64,000 nucleotides of DNA from JAIEPT01 sp038217425 (GCA_038217425.1 JBBQPM010000001.1:96338-160337); one strand, 5' to 3'; shown: positions 39,380 through 49,848, counted from the first letter of the stretch. Made by a program: numbers and translations. Notes: generated by a model from the letters alone, not told the origin.

Positions 39380-40393
39380 TCACGGCGCGACGCGCACGAC
39401 TCGGTAGTTGAAGCTGTCTGCGAAGTAGATCGTGCCATCGGGGCGGATATTGACGCCGTGCGGATCCTTTAGTTCGGCTTGCAGCGCGGGGCCATTGAGC
39501 CCGGCATTGCCGCGCTTGCCGCAGCCGACGAGGATGGTCAACTTTCCGGTTGCTGGCTCGTAGCGGCGGATCGTTTGGCTTTTCATGTCGGCGAGATAAA
39601 GGTTGTCTTTTTGATCGAAGCCCAGGGCCACGGCGTAAATCGGCAGTTGCGTGTTGTTCGCGTCGAGGATCACCCTCGATTCCTTGGCGCCGGGTTCGAG
39701 GACGCTGACCATGTCTTTGTGACCCACGTAAACTCGGCCCGCGGAATCGACCCCCACGGAGCGGCCTCCAGGGATGCCGGCGACCGTGTCGATGATGCCC
39801 GTCCTCAGATCGATGACGCGGACGCGTTTGCTGAAACCGGTCGAGTAGAGTTTCTGCCGTTTCGCGTCGAGGGCGACGCTGGCGGTCCCATCGAGGCCGG
39901 CTTTTTCTGCCGGGCCGCCGTCGCCGGAGAATTCCTTTTTGCCCGTGCCGGCGATCAGCGAAACCATGCCGGTCCGGGCGTCGATCTTGCGAATGCGGTA
40001 GTTGAAGCTGTCCGCGACGTAGATGTCGCCGTTGTCGGCCACGACGAGATCATGGATTTCATGGAACTTGGCTTCCAGTGCGGGCCCGCCGTCGCCCCCG
40101 TAGCCCTTCTCTCCCGTCCCGGCGACGATCGTCATGACCCCGTCGGGACTGTATTTCTGGACGCGGTGGCCGTAGATCTCGCCCACGTACATATTGCCTT
40201 TGCCATCGAAGCCGACGCCGTAGGGGGTGGCGATTTTCCCCATGCTGAGAATGCCTGCGCCCCCCTGGCTGCTTCCCGCGACGAGCATGAGCTTGCCCGA
40301 ATCTTGCGCCCCCACCGGAGACTGCAATGCCAGCCCCAGAAAGCTGACGACCAGTAGTCCAAGGCGCGGGCAACTTGTCTTCAAGGGATGCAT
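39380..40393 (-). CDS. Secreted NHL-repeat protein
   Basis: 337 residues from ATG 40393 (GAGGAG upstream); signal peptide LGLLVVSFLGLALQSPVGAQ. NHL blades are clear: MGKIATPYGVGFDGKGNMYV, FHEIHDLVVADNGDIYVADS, FNYRIRKIDARTGMVSLIAG, and the final DPHGVNIRPDGTIYFADSFN. Six blades form a propeller. It is embedded between two PQQ genes in one minus-strand operon, with 27-base gaps. Confidence 0.9.
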   Translation of the reverse strand: MHPLKTSCPRLGLLVVSFLGLALQSPVGAQDSGKLMLVAGSSQGGAGILSMGKIATPYGVGFDGKGNMYVGEIYGHRVQKYSPDGVMTIVAGTGEKGYGGDGGPALEAKFHEIHDLVVADNGDIYVADSFNYRIRKIDARTGMVSLIAGTGKKEFSGDGGPAEKAGLDGTASVALDAKRQKLYSTGFSKRVRVIDLRTGIIDTVAGIPGGRSVGVDSAGRVYVGHKDMVSVLEPGAKESRVILDANNTQLPIYAVALGFDQKDNLYLADMKSQTIRRYEPATGKLTILVGCGKRGNAGLNGPALQAELKDPHGVNIRPDGTIYFADSFNYRVVRVAP

Positions 40394-40419
40394 AGAATTC
40401 TCCTCGCGGACAGCAGCGG

Positions 40420-41709
40420 CTATTTCTCGCCAATGCACCAAAGGTGTTTATGCGTGCGGATGAACAGACTGCCGTGCGCGACGGCGATGGATGCGTTACA
40501 CCGTTCGTTCAGGTGGTTGAGTCCAAGCAACTGATACTTGGGGCCGGCGGCGAATACAGAAGTGGCGCCGTCTTGATCGATAATGTAGATTCGGCCGGCT
40601 GCATGGATCGGCGATCCCCACGCGGCTTTGCCTCCGGGCCGGTTCTCGATCTGGCTCTTCCAGATTTCCTTGCCGGTCTTCCATTCATAGCAGGCCGGTA
40701 TTCCCACGCCGCTGTAAGTGTAGAGGTAGTCGCCTGCGATGGCGGCGGTGCTGATGTACATCGAACCGACCTTGTAACGCTGCCGGCGCTTGCTGATGTC
40801 GCCGACGCCTCCCACCTGGACGAGGTCGCCGCCGAAGATCGCCAAACCGTCCACGAACAGCGGCGAGGAATAGCAATAGTTGCCTGGCCCGGTGGACGAC
40901 CAAAGTTCCTTGCCGGTCTTCGGATCATAACCTTTGAGCTTGTGAGGCACCGCGAAGAGGAGTTGATCCTGATCGCCGACGCGGACGATCATCGGCGTGC
41001 TCCAGGAGCCGAGAAACTTCTTGCTGGTGATGCCGGTATCGCCGCCGACTTCCGTGGTTTCCCACACCTTCTTGCCCGTGCGTTTGTCGAGCGCGACAAG
41101 GAATTGGCGTTCGCCGGGGCCGCACCACTGGATGCACAGATTGCCGTACAGAATGGGTGAAGACGCGTTGCCCCACAGATGTTCGAGCTTGCCGATGTCG
41201 TAACGCCATTGCTCCTTGCCGTCGAAATCATAGCAGACCAGCCCCGCAGATCCGTGGCAGGCGACGACGAGTTCGCCGTCGGTGACGGGGGACGCAGAAC
41301 AAAACGGATTGGTCGGATGCGTGATCTCCGTTTCCTTGTAGAGGACGTCGCGCTGCCAGAGGAGTTTGCCGTCGGCGCGCGCAAAGCACATTACCGAACG
41401 CTTCTCGGCCACGGCATGACCGCCCGCCGACGAGCCGCCCGCGAAGTTTTTGGGCACCTTGGGCGGCCACATGGTCACGTCATTGGCCTGCGTGATGAAG
41501 ACGCGGTCGCCCCAGACGATCGGCGTCGAGTTCCCGGCCGACGGGAGTTTCACCTTCCAGCGCACGTTTTCTGTGGGGCTCCAGTGGATCGGCAAGTCCT
41601 TTTCCTGGGAGACTCCCAGGCCGGTCGGTCCACGCCAACTCGGCCAATCGTTAGCGCCTGCCAACGCGGCCTGCCCCAGGAAAACCAGAAGCGCGATCGT
41701 TTTTCTCAT
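40420..41709 (-). CDS. Secreted PQQ-like beta-propeller protein
   Basis: 429 residues from ATG 41709; signal peptide TIALLVFLGQAALAGA, then NDWPSWRGPTGLGVSQEKDL, the usual start of planctomycete outer-membrane-assembly-like PQQ proteins. Blades such as WSTPMIVRVGDQDQLLFAVP and YCYSSPLFVDGLAIFGGDLV recur. Ends HKHLWCIGEK. First gene of the four-gene operon running to 36579. Related to BamB-type folds; no enzyme residues are evident. Confidence 0.9.
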   Translation of the reverse strand: MRKTIALLVFLGQAALAGANDWPSWRGPTGLGVSQEKDLPIHWSPTENVRWKVKLPSAGNSTPIVWGDRVFITQANDVTMWPPKVPKNFAGGSSAGGHAVAEKRSVMCFARADGKLLWQRDVLYKETEITHPTNPFCSASPVTDGELVVACHGSAGLVCYDFDGKEQWRYDIGKLEHLWGNASSPILYGNLCIQWCGPGERQFLVALDKRTGKKVWETTEVGGDTGITSKKFLGSWSTPMIVRVGDQDQLLFAVPHKLKGYDPKTGKELWSSTGPGNYCYSSPLFVDGLAIFGGDLVQVGGVGDISKRRQRYKVGSMYISTAAIAGDYLYTYSGVGIPACYEWKTGKEIWKSQIENRPGGKAAWGSPIHAAGRIYIIDQDGATSVFAAGPKYQLLGLNHLNERCNASIAVAHGSLFIRTHKHLWCIGEK

Positions 41710-41887
41710 GTCACAGTCCTCCCGGAAGCGTGTTGTTCCGTTGGGGGCGCTTTCAACTTGTGCTGCAATCATATGCGAACACCCATTGCATGCACGCTGT
41801 TAGCTGTTTCGCGAGGCAATCCTGAACCACTGGTAGCCGGACGGAAAGCGCGGGCCGCCGGAGGCCGTCGTGGCGCCAGGTCGCCCC

Positions 41888-44278
41888 TCATTTCTTCATG
41901 GGCGCGAAGCAGTAGACGACGCCTTCGCCGGCCGGAGAATAGTATAGCCGGCCGTACGCGGGCGAAGGCGTCGGACAGGCGTTGCTGAGGAAATCGAAGC
42001 TCCAGACGACTTTGCCGCCCACCGTGGCTTGCATGCGGTTGTTCGACGAGGCCGGGAAATGGCTGTACCAGACGCCGTTGGCGAGGATCGGCTGCCAGCA
42101 GCGTCCCGAAGAGTGCAGATCCTTGGTTCCCTTGCTCTCCAAAAAGAGATCCGATAGCGCGTGAGCGTAGATATTCTTCGGCGGGTTCTTCCACAACAAC
42201 TCGCCCGACTTGGCGTCGAGGGCGCAATCGCCTTCGGGCGCGCAAACGAGAAGGGTGCCATGGCGCGAGGCGATGCGCGAGCGGTTCGAGATCGCCAGGT
42301 CGGGATTGCTCCAGATGAGTTTGCCATCCTTCGGATCCAGCGCCACCGTGCCCCAGTCGCTCAGCGATGCGCACAACATGCCCGCGGAGAGAACGGCGCT
42401 GAAGCGCGGCGGCAACCGCATTCCCTTCGGCAATGCGCGGACATCTGCCGATTTCTTCGCATTGATGCGTTCCTTCAGGTCCGCGAGAGCCGTGCGCCAG
42501 AGTTCCTTGCCGGTGTCGGTGGCAAAGGCCACGATCTGCGCCTCGCCCGATTTGTCGAGTTGCAACCCGAAGACTTTGCCAGCGTCGATCACCAGACCAT
42601 CGGGATTGAAGTGATAGCGGATCGGCATCGACTGATGCCACAGCAACTCGCCCGAAGCGGCATCGTGACACCAGATGCCTTCCCCAGGCGGACCGCCGGA
42701 CGTGCCGACCACGAACGGGCTGTCTCCCTGTCCGTTCTTCGTACGCATCAGGAAGATCTTCCCCTCCGCGAAGGTCGGGGCCGGTCGCGATTCGACGCCG
42801 GGGTGATGCACTTTCCAGAGAATTTCCCCCGTGCTCGCATCGAGCGCGATGAGCGGACCCTGGCGGCATCCGCAGTAAACCCGGCCGTCGGCGACGATCA
42901 TCGGTCCCTTGAAGGTACTCCAGATGCGCGTCTTCCAGGCGATCGCAAACGGAGGCTTGATCTCCTTGTCGGTCGATACGAAGCTGTAGCCCATGTCGCC
43001 GCCGGGCGTCGCCCATTCGCTTCCCGCCAGCCGCGCCGGCTGCTTTCGTTCCTCCTTGATCGCGAGTAGGGCGACCGCCGCCTCCGGGCCTTTACCGAGT
43101 CCGTAGAGGATGCCGTCCTCGCCGCCGAAAAAGACGCGCCCGTCGACCACCGCCGCCGACGAACTCACGGCGCCGTTGGGCCGATCGGCGCCGAGCGATT
43201 TGAACGTCCATACGGGTCGGCGAATCGCTTCCTCTCCGTCGAGCGAAATGAAGTGTACCTCGCCGCGCTCGCTGCCGACGACTTGCACGTTCTTCGCCAG
43301 CGCGGGGGACGCATGCGAGCTGCCGTCGTACAGAACCTGCGTTTGGACCCGCCAGAGCAGCTTCAGATTGTCTGCCGAGAAACACTTGTCGCCACGGTAG
43401 ATGCGATTGCCACGAACGGCAGGGGTGTTTCGACCATCGTGCACGTCGCCGACGATGGGCTCCTTGGCTTTGGGTTGTTTCGCTTTGCCCATTGCAAGCG
43501 GCATCAGGAAGAAGCGGCCAAATTCGCTGTCGAAGCTCTGGAATGCGAAATTCTCGCCGGCGAACGCCGGCCCGCCGACCGGACAGCATTGCCCCGGCGC
43601 CGCACGCTTGCTGACCACGTTGATCCGATCTCCGAGGTCTTCCAGATGATGCAGGAGCGTGTTGTCCGAGCCGGCAAAGAACAAGATATCCTTATCGCGA
43701 ACCGCGAACTCGGTGATACTGATACGGCCCCCGTCGTAGGTCCAGAGCGATCTACCGGCGAAGTCGATCTTGTGCAGTTTGCCGGCGAAGGTGCCGAAAT
43801 AGACTGCATTGTTCGCGACCGCCGGCGCCGCAGTCACCCCGCCTGCGGCAGGAATCTTATGCAGGATCGCGCCCGACTTGGCATCGAGAACGGCAAGATA
43901 GCCCGCTGTGGAACCGACGAAGACCTTGCCGTCCGCCACCGCCGGCGACGACGTGTTGTTGATCCCGCCGAGCGATGTGATCCAGAGCGCACGATTCGCG
44001 GTCGCATCCACACAGGCAACGTGGCCGCGCGCGTCTTGCACGTAAACTAGCCCATCGACCACCGCCGGCGAGGCGTAGATCGGAGCAGGAAAGCGAATCG
44101 CCATGATGCGCGCCAACGGGAATTCGAGTCGGGCATCCGGATTGTCGCCGCTCCGCTGTGCATTCCGCCCGAATTGCGGCCAGGACGCGGATTCGACGTT
44201 CTGCGCACTCGCCGTAATCGACGGGAGTACGAGAGGAATGCCCATCGCGAGCAAGAGGTTGCGAACGAAACAAGACAT
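41888..44278 (-). CDS. Secreted PQQ-type beta-propeller protein, paralogue 2
   Basis: 796 residues from ATG 44278 (GGGAGCG upstream). Signal peptide NLLLAMGIPLVLPSITASAQ, then ESASWPQFGRNAQRSGDNPD. Many segments equal the 36980 protein: APIYASPAVVDGLVYVQDAR, ALWITSLGGINNTSSPAVAD, QFGRNAQRSGDN. The C-terminal part again ends ACPTPSPAYGRLYYSPAGEG. The two genes flank the shorter propeller genes, so a local duplication is likely. Separate promoter from the operon downstream (178-bp gap). Confidence 0.9.
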   Translation of the reverse strand: MSCFVRNLLLAMGIPLVLPSITASAQNVESASWPQFGRNAQRSGDNPDARLEFPLARIMAIRFPAPIYASPAVVDGLVYVQDARGHVACVDATANRALWITSLGGINNTSSPAVADGKVFVGSTAGYLAVLDAKSGAILHKIPAAGGVTAAPAVANNAVYFGTFAGKLHKIDFAGRSLWTYDGGRISITEFAVRDKDILFFAGSDNTLLHHLEDLGDRINVVSKRAAPGQCCPVGGPAFAGENFAFQSFDSEFGRFFLMPLAMGKAKQPKAKEPIVGDVHDGRNTPAVRGNRIYRGDKCFSADNLKLLWRVQTQVLYDGSSHASPALAKNVQVVGSERGEVHFISLDGEEAIRRPVWTFKSLGADRPNGAVSSSAAVVDGRVFFGGEDGILYGLGKGPEAAVALLAIKEERKQPARLAGSEWATPGGDMGYSFVSTDKEIKPPFAIAWKTRIWSTFKGPMIVADGRVYCGCRQGPLIALDASTGEILWKVHHPGVESRPAPTFAEGKIFLMRTKNGQGDSPFVVGTSGGPPGEGIWCHDAASGELLWHQSMPIRYHFNPDGLVIDAGKVFGLQLDKSGEAQIVAFATDTGKELWRTALADLKERINAKKSADVRALPKGMRLPPRFSAVLSAGMLCASLSDWGTVALDPKDGKLIWSNPDLAISNRSRIASRHGTLLVCAPEGDCALDAKSGELLWKNPPKNIYAHALSDLFLESKGTKDLHSSGRCWQPILANGVWYSHFPASSNNRMQATVGGKVVWSFDFLSNACPTPSPAYGRLYYSPAGEGVVYCFAPMKK

Positions 44279-44625
44279 CTTGCGCTCCCGGTGAAGAAAG
44301 ACGGAGTTGAGCCGGTCCACTTATTTGCCGCACGCTATTGGAACAGTTTACGCCCCTGACAGAAAGCCCTGAGGGGCAAATTTTTTTGTTCGAAAGGCAA
44401 TCGCAGCCCAGGTCGTCGACGGCGGAGCCGACCATGTCCTGCGCTCAAAGGCAATCATGAAACGTCGCACCCAGCGGCAATTGCCCCTGCCAACCGACGC
44501 CTTGATGAAGACTTTGCCGGCCGGAGCTATGTTCCCTGAACACAGTTGATTGCCGGAGCCTGGCCCTTGCCGCGCGCCCAGGGGCTCCCAGAATGCCCTC
44601 ATCTATTCCCGCTGCGAGGTCTCCC
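44279..44625. other. 347-bp divergent intergenic region
   Basis: The region lies between the minus-strand PQQ gene and the plus-strand giant gene. It should hold both promoters, but I see no clear -35/-10 pair. A hairpin GCCCCT (44352-44357) / AGGGGC (44372-44377) followed by AAA and seven T residues on the plus strand looks like a weak terminator without a gene before it. Confidence 0.4.
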
Positions 44626-47600
44626 ATGCGTGCGCTGCTGTTGGCGTTCCTTCTGCCTGCCTCCCTCTTCGCCCAAGGGACTCGTCTTACCTATCTCGAT
44701 GGACGTAGCGATCCCTACTATGTTTCGCGGACCTTCCCCAAGCTGACCACGCCGCAGTGGGTCGGCGAATCGGGCGTCGATGCGGTCGTGATCCTCGCCA
44801 TCGACGACATGCGAATCGGTACCGCGCCCAAGTTCGAGGCGTTTCTGCGGCCCATTCTCAAAGCCCTGCAAAAGTCCCAGGGAACCTCAGCCGTCAGCAT
44901 TATGACGTGCCAGGCCGATCCCGCCGATCCGCAGCTCCAGGCCTGGCTCAAGGAAGGCGTCGGGCTCGATATCCACACCTGGGATCATCCCTGCCCGCTC
45001 TTAAACGGCAACGATCTCGCCAAGGCGGCGGCGACCGTCAACAAATCCATCGACGTCCTCGCGTCTGTCCCCGGCAACCGTCCCGTCGCGTTTCGCACCC
45101 CATGCTGCGATTCGCAAAACACGCTCAGCCCGCGCTTCCTGGCCGAGATCTTTAACAAGAAGACCCCGCAGGGGAATTTCCTGCACATCGATACGTCGGT
45201 GATGCAGATCTTCACGCCCGCCGATCCGGAGTTGCCGCGCGAGCTGGTGATGGAGCGCGGCCAGGAACGCTTTCGCCGCTACGCCGTCCCCAACTTCGTC
45301 AACACCATCGAAAACTATCCGTACCCGTATGTCGTCGGCAGGCTTTGCTGGGAAATCCCGTGCGTGATGCCGTCGGATTGGGAGGCCCAGAAGTTGCACA
45401 AGGAGAACGGCAGCCCGCTCCTCACCCGCGATTGGCTCGCGGCCCTGGACATGACTGTCGCCAAAAAGGGCGTCTTCTGTTCGATTTTCCACACGCCCGG
45501 CTGGAGCAAGCCGGAACAGACCATCGCGCTCATCGATCACGCCGAGCAGAAGTACGGCAAACGCGTCAAGTTCATGACCTTCCGCGAAGCCCTCGAGCGT
45601 TTCAACCGCCATCTGCTCGGCGGGCAGTCTCTGCGGGCGGCCGACGGTTCCGATAACGGCGTGCGCCTGCTCGACCTCAACGGCGACGGCTTTCTCGACG
45701 CCGTCATCGGTAACGAACACGTCAAACAGACGCGAATCTGGTCGCCCAAAGAGAACCGGTGGCTCGTGAGCGATTTCCCGCTGCTCCTCCCCAACGCCGA
45801 CGTCCAGTTCGGCGTCCTCCATGCCGACGGTCGGCCGTCGTTTGCGACCAACGGCAAAGTCTGGCACTTCGATGGCAAAACCTGGGTTGTAGAGTCGGGT
45901 CCGGAAGTCGCGCGACCGTTCCGCTTCGTCGATCTCGACGGCGACGGCATCGACGAATGCGTCGCCAGTGACAAGGTGCTGTCGCGAACCGAGACGGGCT
46001 GGGCCACGCTGCCCTTCAAGCTGCCGATCGGCACCAAGCTCGACCTCGGCCTCCGCTTCGCCGACATCGACGAGGATGGCAAACTCGACGCCTTGTTTTC
46101 AAACGAGGAGCGCTCGTCGCTGCATCTGTTCGACTCGATGAAGACCGGCTGGTCGCGTGAAGTCTTCGCCCATCCGCGCGGCCTGACGCCCGAGTTACCG
46201 ATCTTTAGCCGTAAGGGAACCGAGAACGGCGTCTGGTTTCACTCGCGCAGCATCTGCATCCAGAACGAATCGGTCGGCTTTCAGCGCGTGAGCTACAACG
46301 ATCTGCTCGCCAAGGTGCAGCCGCGCGGCAAGTCGCCGATGGCGTCGCTGAAATGCATCGAGATGCGTCCCGGGTTCGAGATCGAGCTGGCGGCGGCTGA
46401 ACCGCTCGTGCAGGATCCGATTTCGTTCGCGTTCGGACCCGACGGCAAGCTCTGGGTCGTCGAGATGGGAGACTATCCGCTCGGCAAGAATGGCGGGCGC
46501 GTCAAGTACCTCGAGGATACGAAGGGGACCGGTACGTACGACAAGGCCACGATTTTCCTCGACGGGCTGCCGTTTCCGACGAGCGTGCTCCCCTGGAAAA
46601 AGGGCGTACTGATTACCGCTGCCCCCGATATTCTTTACGCGGAGGACACGAAGGGGACCGGCTCGGCCGATCTCGTGCAAAAGCTCTACACCGGCTTCGG
46701 CGAAGGCAATCAGCAGCATCGCGTCAACAGCCTCGTCTGGGGACTTGACAACTGGATCTACGGCGCCAACGGCGACTCCGGCGGCGTCGTCAAGTCGATG
46801 AAGACCGGCCTGACCTTCGACTTGCGCGGCCGTGATTTCCGCTTCAAACCGGACGATGGCAGCTTCGATCTGCAGACCGGCATGACCCAGTTCGGCCGTA
46901 GCCGCGACGACTGGAATCACTGGTTCGGCAACAACAACTCCAACCCCATGTGGCATCTCGTCCTCGCCGATCATTATCTGCGCCGCAACCCTTCGCTCGC
47001 GGCGCCGAACCTGCGCGAGCCAGTCTCGATCACGCCCGGCGCCTCGAAGGTCTTTCCAATCAGCGTCACGGCCTCGCGGTTCAACAATCCGCAGTCGGCC
47101 AATCACTTCACCTCCGCGTGCAGCGCCATCGTGTACCGCGACGACCTCTTCGGCCCCGAGTTCTCGCATAGTACTTTCGTTAGCGAACCGGTCCACAATC
47201 TCATCCATCGCGAAGTCCTCAGTCGCAAGAATTACACGTTCTCGAGCATGCGCGCCCTGGACGAACAGACGTCGGAGTTCCTGGCGTCGAGCGATCCGTG
47301 GTTTCGGCCGACGTCGATTCAGACCGGCCCCGACGGCGCGCTCTGGGTCGCCGATATGTACCGCGCGGTGATCGAGCATCCGCAGTGGATCCCGGCGTTT
47401 TGGCAAAAGCAGCTCGACCTCCGCGCCGGGCACGATAGGGGCCGAATATACCGAATCGTGCCCGTCGGCGCCAAACGTCGGCCGATCCCCCGGCTCGACC
47501 AGCTCGACACCGCCGGACTGGTCGCGGCGCTCGACAGCCCCAGCGGCTGGCAGCGCGACATGGCCCAGATGATGCTCTTATGGAAGAACGACCGGGCCGC

Positions 47601-49848
47601 GGTTCCGCTGCTCGTCAAACTCGCCGCGAACTCCGATCGGCCGCTCGCCGTCGTCCATGCCCTATGCACGCTCGAAGGGCTCGGCGCCTTAACCGCGGAT
47701 CATGTGCGCCCGGCGCTGACGCACGCGCATCCCGGCGTACGCGAACAGGCGGTTCGGCTTTGCGAAGGCCTACTCGTCAAGACGCCGGGACTGGGCGAGG
47801 ATCTCCTCAAGCGGACCGCCGACGCGGACCTGCCCGTCAAATTGCAACTCGCCCTGACGCTCGGCGAATGGAAGCACGCCAAATCCGGCTCCGGTTTGGC
47901 GACGTTGGCGCTGGAGAATCGCGACCGCATCGTGCTCACCGCGGTGCTCAGTTCGATCCATGCGGACAACCTCGACGAAGCGCTGCGCGCGATCCTCGCC
48001 AGCCCCACACCGGCGCCGACGGGTTTGCTGGAGAACCTCCTGAAAGTCGCCAACTCGCTGAAAAACACAAAGGCGCTGGACACGCTCCTCACCGCCATCG
48101 CGAAGGATGCGCAAGGCACGTACGCCCCCTGGCAATTTCACGCGCTCGCGGGACTGCTCGATTCGCTCGACCAGCGCGGCAGTTCGCTGCTCGAATTCAA
48201 CGCCGCGTCGGCGCTTCAAAAGTTAGACCCGGTCTTCGCCGCGGCGCGGAAGTCGGCCGGCGATGACCGGGCGCCCAACGACCTTCGGGTCGCCGCAGTG
48301 CGCCTGCTGGGCCGAGGCTTCGACAAGCACCAGGCCGACCGCGCCCATCTCGCCGAGTTGCTGGCGCCGCAGACATCCGCTGAGGTGCAGGCGGCGGCCA
48401 TCGCAGCGCTGGGGCAAATGAAAGAAAAAGACGCGGCCGAGCTGCTGCTCAAATCCTGGAAAAGCTTCGGCCCGGTCCCGCGCGGTCTCGTCCTCGAAGC
48501 GCTCCTGCGCCGATCCGAGGGTATCCTGATGACGCTCGACGCGGTCGAGCGCAAGGAGATTCTCCCCGGTGATTTCGACGCCGCCCGCCGGCAGTTTCTC
48601 ACGAGCCACAAGCTCGACGCGATTCGCCTGCGCGCCGTCAAGCTCCTTGCGGGCTCCATCAACGCGGACCGTCAGAAAGTTATCGACGCCTATCAAGGCG
48701 CGCTGACGCTCACTGGCGACCCGATGCGCGGCGCCAAGATCTTCGCCAAGAACTGCGCGACGTGTCATCGCCTCGGCGCCGTCGGCAATCAGGTCGGCCC
48801 CGATCTCGTCTCCGTCGGCGACAAGTCCGCCCTGGGGCTCCTCACTGCCATCCTCGATCCCAATCGCGTCGTCGAAGCCCGTTACCTGAGCTACGTCGCG
48901 GTCACCAAGAACGGCGTCACGCTCAGCGGATTGCTCGCCAGCGAATCGGGCGGCAGCCTCACCCTCGTCGCCGCCGACGGCAAGCAGCACATCATCCTTC
49001 GCAGCGATCTCGACGAGTTCTTCAGCACCGGCAAATCCGTGATGCCCGAGGGCGTGGAGAAGGAGATCGACGTCCAGGCGATGGCCGATCTGCTCGCCCA
49101 CGTCCGCACGAACCTCCCCGCGGAGGCGCCCAAAGTCGGCAGCGAAAACGTCAAGGAACGGGAGGGAACGCTGGTCCTGAACGCAGCCAGCGCACGCCTA
49201 TCGGGCAAAACCGTCAAGCACTCCGCAAAAGAGCAGGCCCTCGGTTACTGGGGCAGCGAAAACGACGAGGCGGCCTGGACGGCCGAAATCGCCAAAGCGG
49301 GCACGTACGAAGTTTGGCTCGAGTGGTCGTGCCCCGACGCCCAGGCGGGCAACGCCTTCGCCATTCGTAGCGGTGAATTGTCGCTGACGGGCAAGGTGGC
49401 GAGCACGAAGGCATGGACGAACTTCCAGACGCAGCGGCTGGGCGAATGGACCCTCGCCGCGGGTCGACACGTCGTGACGGTCCGCTCGGCGGGGGCGATC
49501 CGCGGCTATCTTTTCGACCTGCGCTCGGTGAAGCTCGTGCTTGCAAAGTATCTAACGCCAAACGGCCGAAAGAACGAACGCGGCCCAGAAGTGCGGCGGC
49601 GTCCGCTGGCCCTTCCGCTCCCGCAAAACCTTCTCCCCATCGGGGACTGCGCGGGAAAGTGGTGCGAGCCGGCGCGAGTCGTCGGGCTTCGCGGTCCGGC
49701 CCGTGAGCGTCAGCCCCTGTTTCGGGTCTTCCAGTTCCTGTGCGGCGAGCGGAGCCAGGGATCGTATCAATCCGAAGACGGCGGTAAGTCTTCGTATGAA
49801 TTTACCGCCCAAACAAAGCGTGGGTCGGCGGCCCATCTCCGAGTATAA
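44626..49848 (+). CDS. Giant secreted fusion: deacetylase-like, FG-GAP, PVC dehydrogenase, HEAT, cytochrome c
   Basis: 1740 residues from ATG 44626, with signal peptide RALLLAFLLPASLFAQ. Domains in order: a polysaccharide-deacetylase-like barrel (about 30-330; VILAIDDMRIG, DIHTWDHPC, FRTPCCDS); FG-GAP/VCBS repeats (340-560; LLDLNGDGFLDAVIG); a PVC-type sorbosone-dehydrogenase-like propeller (575-945; GFEIELAAAEPL, DGKLWVVEMGDYPLG); HEAT-like helices (950-1355); cytochrome c (1363-1500; NCATCHRLGAVGNQVGPDL); and a CBM-like beta domain (1515-1645). The last 100 codons look non-coding. It is likely a cell-envelope electron-transfer enzyme acting on a sugar. Confidence 0.9.
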   Translation: MRALLLAFLLPASLFAQGTRLTYLDGRSDPYYVSRTFPKLTTPQWVGESGVDAVVILAIDDMRIGTAPKFEAFLRPILKALQKSQGTSAVSIMTCQADPADPQLQAWLKEGVGLDIHTWDHPCPLLNGNDLAKAAATVNKSIDVLASVPGNRPVAFRTPCCDSQNTLSPRFLAEIFNKKTPQGNFLHIDTSVMQIFTPADPELPRELVMERGQERFRRYAVPNFVNTIENYPYPYVVGRLCWEIPCVMPSDWEAQKLHKENGSPLLTRDWLAALDMTVAKKGVFCSIFHTPGWSKPEQTIALIDHAEQKYGKRVKFMTFREALERFNRHLLGGQSLRAADGSDNGVRLLDLNGDGFLDAVIGNEHVKQTRIWSPKENRWLVSDFPLLLPNADVQFGVLHADGRPSFATNGKVWHFDGKTWVVESGPEVARPFRFVDLDGDGIDECVASDKVLSRTETGWATLPFKLPIGTKLDLGLRFADIDEDGKLDALFSNEERSSLHLFDSMKTGWSREVFAHPRGLTPELPIFSRKGTENGVWFHSRSICIQNESVGFQRVSYNDLLAKVQPRGKSPMASLKCIEMRPGFEIELAAAEPLVQDPISFAFGPDGKLWVVEMGDYPLGKNGGRVKYLEDTKGTGTYDKATIFLDGLPFPTSVLPWKKGVLITAAPDILYAEDTKGTGSADLVQKLYTGFGEGNQQHRVNSLVWGLDNWIYGANGDSGGVVKSMKTGLTFDLRGRDFRFKPDDGSFDLQTGMTQFGRSRDDWNHWFGNNNSNPMWHLVLADHYLRRNPSLAAPNLREPVSITPGASKVFPISVTASRFNNPQSANHFTSACSAIVYRDDLFGPEFSHSTFVSEPVHNLIHREVLSRKNYTFSSMRALDEQTSEFLASSDPWFRPTSIQTGPDGALWVADMYRAVIEHPQWIPAFWQKQLDLRAGHDRGRIYRIVPVGAKRRPIPRLDQLDTAGLVAALDSPSGWQRDMAQMMLLWKNDRAAVPLLVKLAANSDRPLAVVHALCTLEGLGALTADHVRPALTHAHPGVREQAVRLCEGLLVKTPGLGEDLLKRTADADLPVKLQLALTLGEWKHAKSGSGLATLALENRDRIVLTAVLSSIHADNLDEALRAILASPTPAPTGLLENLLKVANSLKNTKALDTLLTAIAKDAQGTYAPWQFHALAGLLDSLDQRGSSLLEFNAASALQKLDPVFAAARKSAGDDRAPNDLRVAAVRLLGRGFDKHQADRAHLAELLAPQTSAEVQAAAIAALGQMKEKDAAELLLKSWKSFGPVPRGLVLEALLRRSEGILMTLDAVERKEILPGDFDAARRQFLTSHKLDAIRLRAVKLLAGSINADRQKVIDAYQGALTLTGDPMRGAKIFAKNCATCHRLGAVGNQVGPDLVSVGDKSALGLLTAILDPNRVVEARYLSYVAVTKNGVTLSGLLASESGGSLTLVAADGKQHIILRSDLDEFFSTGKSVMPEGVEKEIDVQAMADLLAHVRTNLPAEAPKVGSENVKEREGTLVLNAASARLSGKTVKHSAKEQALGYWGSENDEAAWTAEIAKAGTYEVWLEWSCPDAQAGNAFAIRSGELSLTGKVASTKAWTNFQTQRLGEWTLAAGRHVVTVRSAGAIRGYLFDLRSVKLVLAKYLTPNGRKNERGPEVRRRPLALPLPQNLLPIGDCAGKWCEPARVVGLRGPARERQPLFRVFQFLCGERSQGSYQSEDGGKSSYEFTAQTKRGSAAHLRV

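Noticed and set aside
44352..44387. Hairpin followed by seven T residues between divergent genes
   Set aside because: The stem is only six base pairs with a 14-base loop and there is no gene upstream on that strand, so I did not call a terminator.
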